Shown: positions 1 to 8,071, counted from the first letter of the stretch. The stretch is 38,040 bases of DNA from Pseudomonadota bacterium (GCA_023431055.1 JAEYXX010000013.1:1-38040); one strand, 5' to 3'. Program-made: numbers and translations. The notes: generated from the letters alone by a model not told the origin.

Positions 1-703
1 GGCCACCGCGGAAGTGGCCGAGCAGGCTGAACGCCAGTTGGATGAAGTAATGGCCAGCGCCGGCTCGCTCGAGCAACGCGCCGAACAATACGAAGAGGAA
101 CACGAAGCTGGTGGATACGCCCAGGGCTATACCGAACACGCCCTCGGTGGTAATCCACTGGTGGTTGGCCAGCGCGTTGAAGCTGACCCCGCGATGCGCC
201 AGCAGGCCAGGCATGTAGGGGCCGGCCAGGCTGTAGACGAGAAACACCAGGGCGATGATCGCCAACGGCGGGCCGAGCGCGCGACGCGTGGCCTCCAGCA
301 GCAGCGGGATGCCGATGCAGGCGGTGACCAGGTCCCCCGTGGTCAGGCTGCCGGGGCGCAGCGCCAACTGCTGGTAGAAGATGAACAGATAGGCGGCAGT
401 GGCGGCAGCCACCAGGCCGAGGCCGATATCCAGCAGCGGCACGTGGTCGCGCGGAGATTTCTTGAACGCCGGGTAGGCGAGAAAGGCCAGCAGCAGGGCG
501 AACGCCAGGTGAATGGCGCGGGTCTGGGTATCGTTGAATACGCCAACGCCGAAGATGAACGGCAGTGGCGAGGCGATCCACAGCTGGAACAGCGACCAGA
601 GCAGGGCAAGGCCGGTGATCACCTGGGCCATGGCGCCGACGGGCAGGCGCGCGCCGACATCCTGGGCGATCAGTTCCTCGGTGGAAAGTTGCTTGTCATG
701 CAT
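1..703 (-). CDS. TRAP transporter permease, fused 4TM/12TM type (N-terminal part, cut by window edge)
   Basis: Reading leftwards from ATG at 703 the frame stays open to the window edge (about 234 codons). It begins MHDKQLSTEELIAQDVGAR and continues with hydrophobic segments separated by short loops, such as VITGLALLWSLFQLWI, AIHLAFALLLAFLAYPAF and LAIIALVFLVYSLAGPYMPG. A later stretch, WITTEGVFGIALGVSTSFVF, is typical of the large fused TRAP permeases. The whole protein would sit in the inner membrane and carry a carboxylate or similar anion by sodium or proton symport, using a periplasmic TAXI binding protein. That binding protein is encoded just upstream (851-1822), which supports the call. 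An in-frame ATG at 718 is an alternative start; neither has a strong ribosome site. The substrate cannot be read from the sequence. Confidence 0.85.
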   Translation of the reverse strand, partial: MHDKQLSTEELIAQDVGARLPVGAMAQVITGLALLWSLFQLWIASPLPFIFGVGVFNDTQTRAIHLAFALLLAFLAYPAFKKSPRDHVPLLDIGLGLVAAATAAYLFIFYQQLALRPGSLTTGDLVTACIGIPLLLEATRRALGPPLAIIALVFLVYSLAGPYMPGLLAHRGVSFNALANHQWITTEGVFGIALGVSTSFVFLFVLFGALLERAGAGHYFIQLAFSLLGHFRGG

Positions 704-735
704 GGGGCGAACCTGCATTTGAGTAATCGAAAACG

Positions 736-768
736 GCAAAACCCGCAGACCGGAGTCTACGGGTTTGC
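736..768 (-). terminator. Hairpin terminator or attenuator between TAXI protein and TRAP permease
   Basis: GCAAAACCCG (736-745) pairs with CGGGTTTGC (760-768) with one bulged A. An inner AGAC/GTCT stem closes a CGGA loop. Read on the minus strand the stem ends in four Ts. It lies after the binding protein and just before the permease start, so it probably causes partial termination and lets more binding protein than permease be made. That role is inference. Confidence 0.6.
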
Positions 769-850
769 TTGACACTAGAAGCGAATCGGGCGACGCGCAT
801 GCTGCGCATCAACCACGGGCTCCGGCGGATCGACCGGCAGAGCTCGAGGC

Positions 851-1822
851 TTACAGCCAGCCGCGCTCTTTGTAGTAGCGCTCGGCGCCTTCGTGCAGCG
901 GAGCAGTCAGGCCGACCTTGATCATGTCCTCTTCCTTCAGGTCAGCGAAGGCCGGGTGCAGACGCTTGAAGCGATCGATGTTGTCGAACACCGACTTGAC
1001 CAGCTGGTAGACCACTTCCGGGTCAGCCTTGGCGCTGGTGGACAGCACGGCCTTGCCACCGATGGACGGCGTCGGCTGATCGTTGCCCTTGTACAGACCG
1101 CCCGGGATGTCGGCCTTGGTGTAGTAGGTCTTCTCGGCCAGCAGCTTGTCGATCTCGGCGCCGGTCACCGGAACCAGAACGGCGTCGGTGGTGGTGGTGG
1201 CTTCCTGAATCGCACCATTGGGATGACCGACGAAGTAGGTCATGGCGTCGATGTTGTTGTCGCCCAGTGCGCTGGCCTGCTCGGCCGGCTTCAGCTCGGC
1301 AGCCAGGGCGAAGGCGGAACGATCCCAGCCTTTGACGGCCATGATCTCTTCCAGGGTGTCACGCTGACCGGAACCCGGGTTGCCGACGTTGACGCGCTTG
1401 CCCTTGAGGTCATCGAAGCTGGCGATGTTGGCATCGCGACGAGCGAGGATGGTGAACACTTCGCTCTGCAGCGAGAACACCGCACGGATGTCGCTCATCG
1501 CACCTTCGGCTTCGAACGGTGCAGCACCGTTGAGGGCTTTGAACTGGTGGTCGGACTGCATGATGCCGAAGTTGAATTCGCCACTGCGAATGCCGTTGAC
1601 GTTGGCTACACCGCCGCCGCTGGCCGGGGCGTTGCACTTGATGCCGTGCTCGGCCGAGCCACGGTTGAGGAAACGGCAGATGGACTGACCGGCCACGTAA
1701 TAAACGCCTGTCTGGCCGCCGGTGCCGATGGTGACGAATTTCTCTTCAGCCTGTGCCATGCCACTCAGGGCAGTGCCCGCGAGTGCGGCGGACAGGACCC
1801 ATGCCAAGGATTTGCCTTTCAT
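851..1822 (-). CDS. TAXI family TRAP transporter solute-binding protein
   Basis: 323 residues. Residues 1 to about 25 form a Sec signal peptide (MKGKSLAWVLSAALAGTALS, ending AQA before EEKFV). The mature protein starts with FVTIGTGGQTGVYYVAG, the hallmark opening of TAXI (TRAP-associated extracytoplasmic immunogenic) binding proteins. Further family features are the FGIMQSD segment and the KGKRVNVGNPGSGQRDT motif in the middle. It should bind its ligand in the periplasm and deliver it to the permease at 1-703. The start has a good ribosome site (AAGGAGA, about 7 bases upstream). It is the first gene of a two-gene minus-strand unit, with about 130 bases and a hairpin before the permease. Glutamate or a C4/C5 carboxylate is a common TAXI ligand, but no ligand can be assigned here. 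Confidence 0.93.
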   Translation of the reverse strand: MKGKSLAWVLSAALAGTALSGMAQAEEKFVTIGTGGQTGVYYVAGQSICRFLNRGSAEHGIKCNAPASGGGVANVNGIRSGEFNFGIMQSDHQFKALNGAAPFEAEGAMSDIRAVFSLQSEVFTILARRDANIASFDDLKGKRVNVGNPGSGQRDTLEEIMAVKGWDRSAFALAAELKPAEQASALGDNNIDAMTYFVGHPNGAIQEATTTTDAVLVPVTGAEIDKLLAEKTYYTKADIPGGLYKGNDQPTPSIGGKAVLSTSAKADPEVVYQLVKSVFDNIDRFKRLHPAFADLKEEDMIKVGLTAPLHEGAERYYKERGWL

Positions 1823-2045
1823 GGGAAATCTCCTTTTTTCTGTTGTTTTTGAGCGAGCGCGCCTTGTGAGCGACGTCCGGGAGGGAAGTCTAACCGCTTG
1901 CGCCGATTATGCACGCACTGATGACCAGGCGGTCGTAACGCCTTGTGTGAAGAACCTCGCCGGCGGCCCGGACTGATCCTGATCAATAGACCACCAGGCG
2001 CATCCTTCTAGTATTGATGGCCAATTGCCACATAACGTGATCGTC

Positions 2046-2363
2046 ATGCCTCGCACTCACCTGCTGCTCAGCCTGCCGGACACAGCATCCAGCCAGCAGA
2101 TCGCCCATCTGCTGCGCCACCAGGCGCCACTCTGCCGCATTATCGATAACCTCGACAGTTGCCAGCAGCAGCCGCTGTGCCGCTGGCTACAACCCTTGCC
2201 AGCGGGCAGCCTCGGCGACGTGCAAAGCAGCCTCGATGACGCCATCGAGGTTCTGGAGCGCACCCGCCACGCCTTCAAATCAAGTCAGCTGGCCGAGCTG
2301 CGCAAGCGCCTGAGCCAGCTCCGTGAAGAGTTGTCCACACTGGGGCAATGCGGTAAAAGCTAA
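2046..2363 (+). CDS. Small helical hypothetical protein upstream of the c-di-GMP enzyme
   Basis: 105 residues from ATG 2046; an upstream in-frame TTG at 2025 is less likely. I do not recognise the family. The sequence has no signal peptide or membrane segment and looks all-helical. The C-terminal third is heptad-like and rich in Leu, Arg, Lys and Glu (LAELRKRLSQLREELSTL), suggesting a short coiled coil. Two cysteines lie in the middle (residues 34 and 44 or thereabouts) and one near the end. There is no clear Shine-Dalgarno sequence, which weakens the start call. It lies on the same strand as the globin-coupled GGDEF/EAL gene, from which it is separated by a structured leader ending in a terminator-like hairpin. 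The two may therefore be expressed differently. Codon use fits the neighbourhood. Confidence 0.55.
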   Translation: MPRTHLLLSLPDTASSQQIAHLLRHQAPLCRIIDNLDSCQQQPLCRWLQPLPAGSLGDVQSSLDDAIEVLERTRHAFKSSQLAELRKRLSQLREELSTLGQCGKS

Positions 2364-2370
2364 GCGCAGT

Positions 2371-2482
2371 AGGTTCCGCCCCGTGCGGAGACCGGCTTTG
2401 CCGGGCAGGACACAGGGCCTGCAAGACAGAGCGCCGTTGGCCGCCTTCCTTCGAGGAAGCGCGGCTAGCGGCGCTTTTTTTT
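2371..2482 (+). promoter_or_regulatory. Candidate structured RNA leader or small RNA (multi-hairpin)
   Basis: Three perfect hairpins follow one another: TCCGC/GCGGA (2375-2379 with 2385-2389), CCGGC/GCCGG with a TTT loop (2392-2396 with 2400-2404), and GCAGG/CCTGC (2405-2409 with 2418-2422). They are followed by a large imperfect stem from 2430 to 2475 and eight Ts. The tight packing with almost no spacer is unlike ordinary intergenic sequence. It ends 25 bases before the start codon of the GGDEF/EAL gene. It could be a cis-acting leader (attenuator or riboswitch-like) or a free small RNA. GGA triplets at 2387, 2408 and 2455 could be RsmA/CsrA contacts, but they do not lie in the loops in a canonical way. 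No known riboswitch consensus was recognised by eye. Confidence 0.5.
2430..2482 (+). terminator. Rho-independent terminator-like hairpin with U8
   Basis: AGCGCCG (2430-2436) pairs with CGGCGCT (2469-2475). The stem continues imperfectly to a CTTCC/GGAAG tip with a UUCG-type loop (2445-2459) and is followed by Ts at 2475-2482. It would end transcripts from the small gene at 2046-2363, or act as the expression platform of the leader before the c-di-GMP gene. Confidence 0.7.
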
Positions 2483-2507
2483 GCGCTGAAGAAAGTACGA
2501 GGTTGAG

Positions 2508-4748
2508 ATGGGCAACGAACAAGAATTCCAGGACCTGCTCCAACACATCGCCCCCGATCTGGAGGAGCTGCGGCAGCGCCTGCGTTTTCTCGACTGGCGT
2601 CAGGCCGACAACGAGCGCCTGGCGCGCTGCGCGCAGCGGGTCGAACGCGCCAATCAGAACTTCGCCGACACCCTCTATCAGGAACTGGCCGACTACCCGG
2701 CGCCGGCAGCCATCCTCAGCGACAGGGCCGTGATCGAACGTCTCAAGCAACGCCAGAGCGACTACTACCGCAGCCTCTGGGAAAGCCCGCTGGATGAAGC
2801 CTACGTGCTGGAGCGGCTGCGCATCGGCTGGGTCCACCAGCGCGTGGGGGTGGACCTGAAGTGGTACCTCGGCGCCTATCGCCTGTATCTGGATCGTCTG
2901 CTCGGCGAACTGCTCGGCTCCTCGGTGGCCAGCGATTGTTTCTCCAGCCTGATCAAGAAGGTGTTCTTCGATATCGGCCTGGCCCTGGACAGCTATGGCG
3001 CCGCCCAGCGCAAGGCGCTGCTGGACAGCGAAGCGCGCTATGCACGCGCCATGCGCGGCGCCAACGACGGGCTATGGGAATGGCAGCTGGAGCAGGATCA
3101 GCTGTACCTCTCCGAACGCTGGGTTCGCATGCTCGACCTCGACCGCGACAGCCTCTCGCCCACCAGCCAGAGCTGGTTCAGCCGCGTACACAGTGACGAC
3201 CTGCCCGGCCTGCGCCAGGCCATCGACAATCACCTGCGCGGCCTGTCGCCCTTCCTGCATCACGAGTACCGCATCCGCCGCCGCGACGGCAGCTACCTCT
3301 GGGTGCTGGTGCGCGGCGTCGCCGATACCTGCAGCAGCGGCCTGCGGCGCATGGCCGGCTCGCAGAGCGACATCAGCCAGCGCCGCACTGCAGAGGAGCA
3401 ACTGCACCATGCCGCGCGCCACGATCCGCTCACCGGCCTGGCCAACCGCGCCCGCCTCAGCGAGTTGCTGCAACAGGCGGTGCAGCGCCGCCAGCGCCCG
3501 GGTGCGCGCGAGGCTGCGCTGCTGTTCATCGACCTCGATCGCTTCAAGCTGATCAACGACAGCCTCGGTCACCAGGCCGGCGACCGGGTGCTGGTGGAAG
3601 TGGCCGAACGCCTCAGCCACTGCCTGCGCCCGGGCGATCACCTGGCGCGCTTCGGCGGTGACGAGTTCGTCGCCCTGCTTGATGACCTGGCCTGCATGGG
3701 CGACGCCGAACGGGTCGCCCAGCGCATGCTCGACAGCCTGCACCTGCCGTTGTGCCTGCCGGAACAGACGCTGTCGGTCAGCGCCAGCATCGGCATCGCC
3801 GGCCTGCAGGAAAACGGTCAGCCACTGGACCCGCTACAGGCGGCCGATCTGGCGCTATACCGCGCCAAGAGTGCGGGCAAGGCCCAGTTCGCCCGCTACA
3901 GCGACGAGCTGCAACAGCAGGCGCAGCGCCAACTGGAGCTGCAAAGCGCCCTCGCCCAGGCCAATGCGCATGGCGAGCTGCGCCTGGTGTACCAGCCGAT
4001 CTGCCAGCTGGATGGCAACCAGCCACGGTTGATCGGCGTGGAGGCTCTGCTGCGCTGGCAGCATCAGGGGTGCGATATTTCGCCGCTGGAGTTCATCCCC
4101 TGCCTGGAAGAATCCAGCGAGATCCTTGCCGTCGGCGACTGGGTGCTGCAACAGGCGTGTAGCCAGGTACGCAACTGGCAGCTGAGTGGGCAGCCGCACT
4201 TGCGCTGCTCAGTCAACCTGTCCAGCCGCCAGTTGCAGCAGAGCGACTTCTCTGCGCGCGTCGCCGATATCCTCCGGCACAGCGGTTTGCCGCCATCGAG
4301 CCTGGTGCTGGAAATCACCGAAAGCCAGTTGATGGAGGACAGCGCACAGAACCTGGCCTGCCTGCGCGAGCTGGCCAGCCTCGGCATCCAGCTGGCGCTG
4401 GACGATTTCGGTACGGGCTACTCCTCGCTTGGCTACCTCAAGCGCTTCCCGCTGCACATCATCAAGGTGGACAAGAGCTTCATCGCCGGCGCGCCGCAGG
4501 ACAGCGAGTCGCTGGCCATCAGCCGGGCGATCATCGGCCTCGGCCACAGCCTGGGCCTGGCGGTGGTAGCCGAGGGCGTGGAGAAACAGGCGCAGCTCGA
4601 CTTTCTCTGCAACGAAGGCTGTCACTACGCGCAGGGTTACTGGTTCAGCCCGCCGCGCGCACCGCACGAGTTGCAGCGCCTGCTCAGCGGCGAGGACTGT
4701 TTCAATGGGCTCTGGTGCCAGCTGCGCGCCGAGGGCGTGCGAGCATGA
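2508..4748 (+). CDS. Globin-coupled sensor with PAS, GGDEF and EAL domains (c-di-GMP turnover)
   Basis: 746 residues. Residues 1 to about 160 resemble a globin-sensor (protoglobin-like) domain; His110 in RIGWVHQRVGVDLKWYLGAY is the likely proximal haem ligand. A PAS/PAC domain follows (about 175-290, including GLWEWQLEQDQLYLSERW and GSYLWVLVRG). The GGDEF domain (about 300-460) has an intact GGDEF at 383-387. An RxxD product-inhibition site (R374-D377) lies five residues before it. The EAL domain (about 475-725) keeps EALLRW at 512, DDFGTG at 632 and the late EGVEKQAQ segment. Both diguanylate cyclase and phosphodiesterase activities are therefore possible, with haem-bound oxygen or NO the likely cue. 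It should be cytoplasmic. Start: ATG with GAGG about 10 bases upstream. The direction of net activity cannot be told from sequence. A structured leader precedes it. Confidence 0.93.
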   Translation: MGNEQEFQDLLQHIAPDLEELRQRLRFLDWRQADNERLARCAQRVERANQNFADTLYQELADYPAPAAILSDRAVIERLKQRQSDYYRSLWESPLDEAYVLERLRIGWVHQRVGVDLKWYLGAYRLYLDRLLGELLGSSVASDCFSSLIKKVFFDIGLALDSYGAAQRKALLDSEARYARAMRGANDGLWEWQLEQDQLYLSERWVRMLDLDRDSLSPTSQSWFSRVHSDDLPGLRQAIDNHLRGLSPFLHHEYRIRRRDGSYLWVLVRGVADTCSSGLRRMAGSQSDISQRRTAEEQLHHAARHDPLTGLANRARLSELLQQAVQRRQRPGAREAALLFIDLDRFKLINDSLGHQAGDRVLVEVAERLSHCLRPGDHLARFGGDEFVALLDDLACMGDAERVAQRMLDSLHLPLCLPEQTLSVSASIGIAGLQENGQPLDPLQAADLALYRAKSAGKAQFARYSDELQQQAQRQLELQSALAQANAHGELRLVYQPICQLDGNQPRLIGVEALLRWQHQGCDISPLEFIPCLEESSEILAVGDWVLQQACSQVRNWQLSGQPHLRCSVNLSSRQLQQSDFSARVADILRHSGLPPSSLVLEITESQLMEDSAQNLACLRELASLGIQLALDDFGTGYSSLGYLKRFPLHIIKVDKSFIAGAPQDSESLAISRAIIGLGHSLGLAVVAEGVEKQAQLDFLCNEGCHYAQGYWFSPPRAPHELQRLLSGEDCFNGLWCQLRAEGVRA

Positions 4749-4863
4749 AGCACTACAGGCGCTGGCGCATTATCCGTGTCGATGATGACTATGCCTGTGC
4801 ATCGCGTGCGTAGCCGCGAGCCAAGGGGTTAGAGTAGCCGGCCATGCAATGAGGAGACTCCCC

Positions 4864-5865
4864 ATGAGCCGACTGGCCTCCATCAAGCTCTCCACCCTCG
4901 ACCTGGCGCCTATCCGCGATGATGGTGACGCCGCCCAGGCACTGCACAATTCGCTGGCACTGGCCCGACACGTCGAAAGCCTCGGCTTCGAGCGCTTCTG
5001 GGTGGCCGAACACCACAACATGGACGGCATCGCCAGCTCCGCCACATCCGTCTTGCTCGGCTACCTGGCTGCTGGCACCTCGAAGATCCGCCTCGGCGCC
5101 GGCGGGGTGATGCTGCCCAACCATGCGCCGCTGGTGATCGCCGAACAGTTCGGCACCCTCGCCACGCTCTACCCCGGGCGCATCGAATTGGGCCTGGGGC
5201 GCGCGCCCGGTGCCGACCAGTACACCGCCCATGCCCTGCGCCGCAGCCGCGATGGCAGCGCCGAGGATTTCCCCAATGACGTCGAAGAGCTGCAGGCCTA
5301 CCTCGGCCCGCGCCAGGAAGGGCAACGGGTGATCGCCATGCCCGGCGCCGGCACCAACGTGCCGATCTGGCTGCTCGGCTCCAGCCTGTTCAGTGCCCAG
5401 CTCGCCGGTATCAAGGGCCTGCCCTACGCCTTCGCCTCGCACTTCGCGCCGCGCTATCTGCACGAGGCGATCCGTATCTACCGCAACCATTTCCGCCCCT
5501 CGGAGGTGCTCGACAAGCCCTACGTGATGCTCGGCGTGCCGCTGCTGGCGGCCGACAGCGACGAGCAGGCGCAGCATCTGGCCACCTCGGCGTTCCAGCG
5601 CATTCTCGCCTTGATCCGCGGCCAGAGCCTGGTGCAGCGCGCGCCAGTGGCGAGCATGGAGGGCCTGTGGCTGCCGCATGAGCGCCAGGCCGTCAGCGAG
5701 TTTCTCGGCCTGGCCGCCATCGGTGGGCCGCAGACCGTACGCCAGCGCCTGGAACAATTGCTCGAACAAACCGACGCGGACGAACTGATCTTCACCTGCG
5801 ACATGTACGACTTCGCCGACCGCCTGCACGCCTTCGACATTCTCGCCGAGCTGCAACGCGGCTAG
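4864..5865 (+). CDS. LLM-class (luciferase-like) flavin-dependent oxidoreductase, MsnO8-like
   Basis: 333 residues from ATG 4864, preceded by ATGAGGAGACTCCCC, a strong ribosome site that decides this start over the upstream frame. The N-terminus [16 protein letters not shown], then [17 protein letters not shown] and [25 protein letters not shown], are hallmarks of the bacterial luciferase-like TIM-barrel family. [23 protein letters not shown] and the [14 protein letters not shown] strand match the MsnO8/YhbW branch. Such proteins bind FMN or F420-type flavins and oxidise or monooxygenate small molecules in the cytoplasm; in Pseudomonas the FMNH2-dependent form is expected. The substrate is unknown. 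The gene stands alone between the c-di-GMP enzyme and osmC, and a GC hairpin follows it. Confidence 0.9.
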   Translation: MSRLASIKLSTLDLAPIRDDGDAAQALHNSLALARHVESLGFERFWVAEHHNMDGIASSATSVLLGYLAAGTSKIRLGAGGVMLPNHAPLVIAEQFGTLATLYPGRIELGLGRAPGADQYTAHALRRSRDGSAEDFPNDVEELQAYLGPRQEGQRVIAMPGAGTNVPIWLLGSSLFSAQLAGIKGLPYAFASHFAPRYLHEAIRIYRNHFRPSEVLDKPYVMLGVPLLAADSDEQAQHLATSAFQRILALIRGQSLVQRAPVASMEGLWLPHERQAVSEFLGLAAIGGPQTVRQRLEQLLEQTDADELIFTCDMYDFADRLHAFDILAELQRG

Positions 5866-5902
5866 CAGAACTTGTAAGCGTGACAACCCTCTGAAACAGA
5901 GC

Positions 5903-5923
5903 AGGCCGCCAGACCGGCGGCCT
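5903..5923 (+). terminator. GC-rich hairpin between the LLM oxidoreductase and osmC
   Basis: AGGCCGCC (5903-5910) pairs perfectly with GGCGGCCT (5916-5923) across a five-base loop. The following bases are only moderately T-rich, so termination may be weak. Confidence 0.5.
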
Positions 5924-5946
5924 CGTTCACTCATTGGGAGACGCAT

Positions 5947-6372
5947 ATGAAGAAGACAGCTTCGGCCCACTGGCAGGGCGGCATCAAGGACGGCAAGGGC
6001 ACCATCTCCACCCAGAGCGGCGTGCTCAAGGACTCCCCTTACGGCTTCAATACCCGCTTCGAGGACAAGCCCGGCACCAACCCCGAAGAGCTGATTGGCG
6101 CAGCCCATGCCGGCTGTTTTTCCATGGCCCTGTCCAAGGAGCTGGGCGAAGCCGGCATGACCGCCGAAAGCATCGACACCACGGCGCAGGTGACACTGGA
6201 CAAGGTCGAGGGTGGTTTCGAAATCAGCGCGGTGCACCTGACGCTGCGCGCGAAGATTCCGGGCGCCGAGCGCAGCGCTTTCGAGAAAGCCGTGGAAGCC
6301 GCCAAGACCGGCTGCCCGGTATCCAAGCTGCTCAAGGCCACCATCACCCTGGAAGGCATACTCGAAGCCTGA
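5947..6372 (+). CDS. osmC: OsmC family peroxiredoxin (organic hydroperoxide reductase)
   Basis: 141 residues, the usual OsmC length. It opens KKTASAHWQGGIKDGKGTISTQSGVLKDSPYGFNTRFED, the typical OsmC start. It has the two redox cysteines at positions 57 (HAGCFSMALS) and 123 (TGCPVSKLL), close to Cys59 and Cys125 of Escherichia coli OsmC. These cysteines reduce organic hydroperoxides and form a disulfide in the cycle; the protein acts in the cytoplasm as a homodimer. TNPEELIGAAHAG contributes the conserved substrate-pocket region. Start: ATG with GGGAGAC 7 bases upstream. OsmC (stress-induced) is preferred over Ohr because of the opening sequence, but the two are close relatives. The gene appears monocistronic. 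Confidence 0.93.
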   Translation: MKKTASAHWQGGIKDGKGTISTQSGVLKDSPYGFNTRFEDKPGTNPEELIGAAHAGCFSMALSKELGEAGMTAESIDTTAQVTLDKVEGGFEISAVHLTLRAKIPGAERSAFEKAVEAAKTGCPVSKLLKATITLEGILEA

Positions 6373-6421
6373 GCCAATCCCGGCGACGCACCCGACGCTC
6401 TGTGGGGTGCGCCGTGCCGCC

Positions 6422-6844
6422 TCAGATCGCCGTGCCGCAGCGCAGCACCTCACCACGCGCCAGCACGTTGCGCTGCTCGTCATACAGCCAGGCCTGCGCC
6501 TTCATCAGTTGCTGGCGCGCCTCGAGGCGATAACGCCGGCCCGCGGCGAAGTCGTCGTAACGCAGGCGAATCTCGCAGGTCATGCGCAGCGGTTCGCTCT
6601 GCATGCCCAGGGTCGCACCGCTGCGCACTTCGAACTGAAAGCGCGTTTCCAGCTCGTGCTGGCCCGGCGTCACTTGAAAGTAACGGCCATCCGGCCAGCG
6701 CTTGCCGTCCAGACGGTCGGCCATCAGCAGGGTGTCGGCGCTGGAATACAACTCGACCCAGGCCTGCTGCAGATCGGGCTTGGGCAGGGGTGAAGCACAG
6801 GCCCCGAGCATCATCAGGGCGGGAGCGAGAAGCAGGGCGCGCAT
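6422..6844 (-). CDS. Hypothetical outer-membrane or periplasmic lipoprotein
   Basis: 140 residues from ATG 6844, set by a GGAGG ribosome site. The N-terminus MRALLLAPALMMLGACASP is a type II signal peptide with lipobox LGAC, so Cys16 should be lipidated. The rest is soluble and looks beta-rich (DGRYFQVTPGQHELETRFQF, LRMTCEIRLRYDDFAAGRRY). It has an apparent PEGA-like or FixH-like feel, but I do not recognise the family with confidence. The open frame extends far upstream, but that extension is the antisense shadow of the peptidase gene at 6950. It is divergent from that gene, with about 105 bases between them. Function unknown; a Pseudomonas-restricted envelope lipoprotein is likely. Confidence 0.78.
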   Translation of the reverse strand: MRALLLAPALMMLGACASPLPKPDLQQAWVELYSSADTLLMADRLDGKRWPDGRYFQVTPGQHELETRFQFEVRSGATLGMQSEPLRMTCEIRLRYDDFAAGRRYRLEARQQLMKAQAWLYDEQRNVLARGEVLRCGTAI

Positions 6845-6949
6845 GGCGACCTCCAGATAGGGGTTCGGATACCAGCCTACACCGGGAGGCGGGCAAAACC
6901 GAGGCGAAAGGGGCTGGAGACAACCCACGCGATCAGCTAGCGTGACGAC

Positions 6950-8008
6950 ATGCCCAACGCCTGCCCTATCGACCTGCTGCGCCGCATTGCGGTTCCCCTG
7001 CTCACCCTGCTGCTGGGCGGCTGCTCGACCATCGACTACTACGCGCATCTCGGCCAGGGCCAGTGGCAATTGCTGCACGCGCGCCAGCCCGTCGAACGCA
7101 TTCTCCAGGATCCTGCTACCGATCCTGCTCTGGCCAGGCGCCTGGCGCTGAGCCAGCAGGCGCGCGACTTTGCCAGTACGCATCTGCAGCTGCCTGAAAA
7201 CCGTAGTTATCGGCTGTACGCCGACCTGGGGCGGCCCTTCGTGGTATGGAACCTGTTCGCCACGCCGGAGTTCTCCCTCGAACCCGAACTGCATTGCTTT
7301 CCCATCGCCGGCTGCGTCGCCTACCGCGGCTACTACCAGCAGGGCCGGGCACGCGGCGCCGCTGCACTGCTGCGCCAGAAGGGGCTGGACACCTATATCG
7401 GCGGCGTGGAAGCCTATTCGACTCTGGGCTGGTTCGACGATCCGCTGCTCAACACCATGTTGCGCTGGAGCGACGAGCGTTTCATCGCGGTGATCTTTCA
7501 CGAGCTGGCGCACCAGCAGTACTACTTGCCAGGGGATACCGCCTTCAACGAGTCCTTCGCCACCTTCGTCGAACGCGAAGGGCTGCGTCAATGGCACGCG
7601 GCCCGTGGTGAAACGCCGCCAGCCAGCGATGACCACCAGCGCCAGCAGTTCATCGAACTGGTGCTGGCCAGCCGCGAGCGCCTCAAGCAGCTCTATGCCA
7701 GCGACCTGCCGGAGCAAGCCATGCGCGCCGCCAAGCAGGCCGAGTTCGAGCGCCTGCGCCGCGACTACCGCGCCATGCGCCAACAATGGGGAGGTCAGGG
7801 CCGCTATGACGCCTGGATCGAAAGCCCGTTGAACAACGCCAAGCTCCTGCCCTTCGGCCTCTATGACCAATGGGTGCCGGCATTCGCTGCGCTGTTCGAG
7901 GAGCAAGGTCAGGACTGGCGCGCGTTCTACACGGCAGTCGCCGCGCTCGGTCGGCTGCCGGAGGCAGATCGCCGGGCCGCGTTGGAAAGCCTCATGCAAA
8001 ACCACTAG
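6950..8008 (+). CDS. Putative aminopeptidase, zinc metallopeptidase lipoprotein (Aminopep family, PF10023-like)
   Basis: 352 residues. A signal peptide ends in lipobox LGGCS (Cys near residue 25), so the protein is probably membrane-anchored in the periplasm. A zinc site is visible as HELAHQQ, followed by an ESFATFVEREG segment about 20 residues later that supplies the third ligand, as in gluzincins. Flanking regions (YYAHLGQGQWQLLHARQPVE, YRLYADLGRPFVVWNLFATPEFSLEP, CVAYRGYY) match the family of predicted aminopeptidases once called DUF2265. The ribosome site is weak (ATG 6950 after GTGACGAC). The product follows a divergent lipoprotein gene and precedes a DUF1161 gene 63 bases downstream, with which it may be co-transcribed. 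The substrate is unknown; peptide recycling in the envelope is a guess. Confidence 0.88.
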   Translation: MPNACPIDLLRRIAVPLLTLLLGGCSTIDYYAHLGQGQWQLLHARQPVERILQDPATDPALARRLALSQQARDFASTHLQLPENRSYRLYADLGRPFVVWNLFATPEFSLEPELHCFPIAGCVAYRGYYQQGRARGAAALLRQKGLDTYIGGVEAYSTLGWFDDPLLNTMLRWSDERFIAVIFHELAHQQYYLPGDTAFNESFATFVEREGLRQWHAARGETPPASDDHQRQQFIELVLASRERLKQLYASDLPEQAMRAAKQAEFERLRRDYRAMRQQWGGQGRYDAWIESPLNNAKLLPFGLYDQWVPAFAALFEEQGQDWRAFYTAVAALGRLPEADRRAALESLMQNH

Positions 8009-8071
8009 AACTGCTGGGCAAATTGCCAGTCCAACCTACTCAGGTTTCGCCCAACACTGGAGGTACAAGCG

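Noticed and set aside
14..772. 252-codon plus-strand frame
   Set aside because: Antisense to the TRAP permease; repetitive Gln/Gly/Arg/Ala composition.
2371..2482. GEMM (c-di-GMP) riboswitch identity for the leader
   Set aside because: The conserved GEMM sequence blocks and tetraloop-receptor were not seen; only the general hairpin-plus-terminator layout is supported.
4745..4813. 22-codon frame overlapping the end of the GGDEF/EAL gene by ATGA
   Set aside because: Too short to support; no coding signal beyond the overlap.
6845..8005. Upstream extension of the lipoprotein frame (6422) to 8005
   Set aside because: Antisense to the HELAH peptidase gene; the lipoprotein has its own signal peptide and a GGAGG site at 6844.
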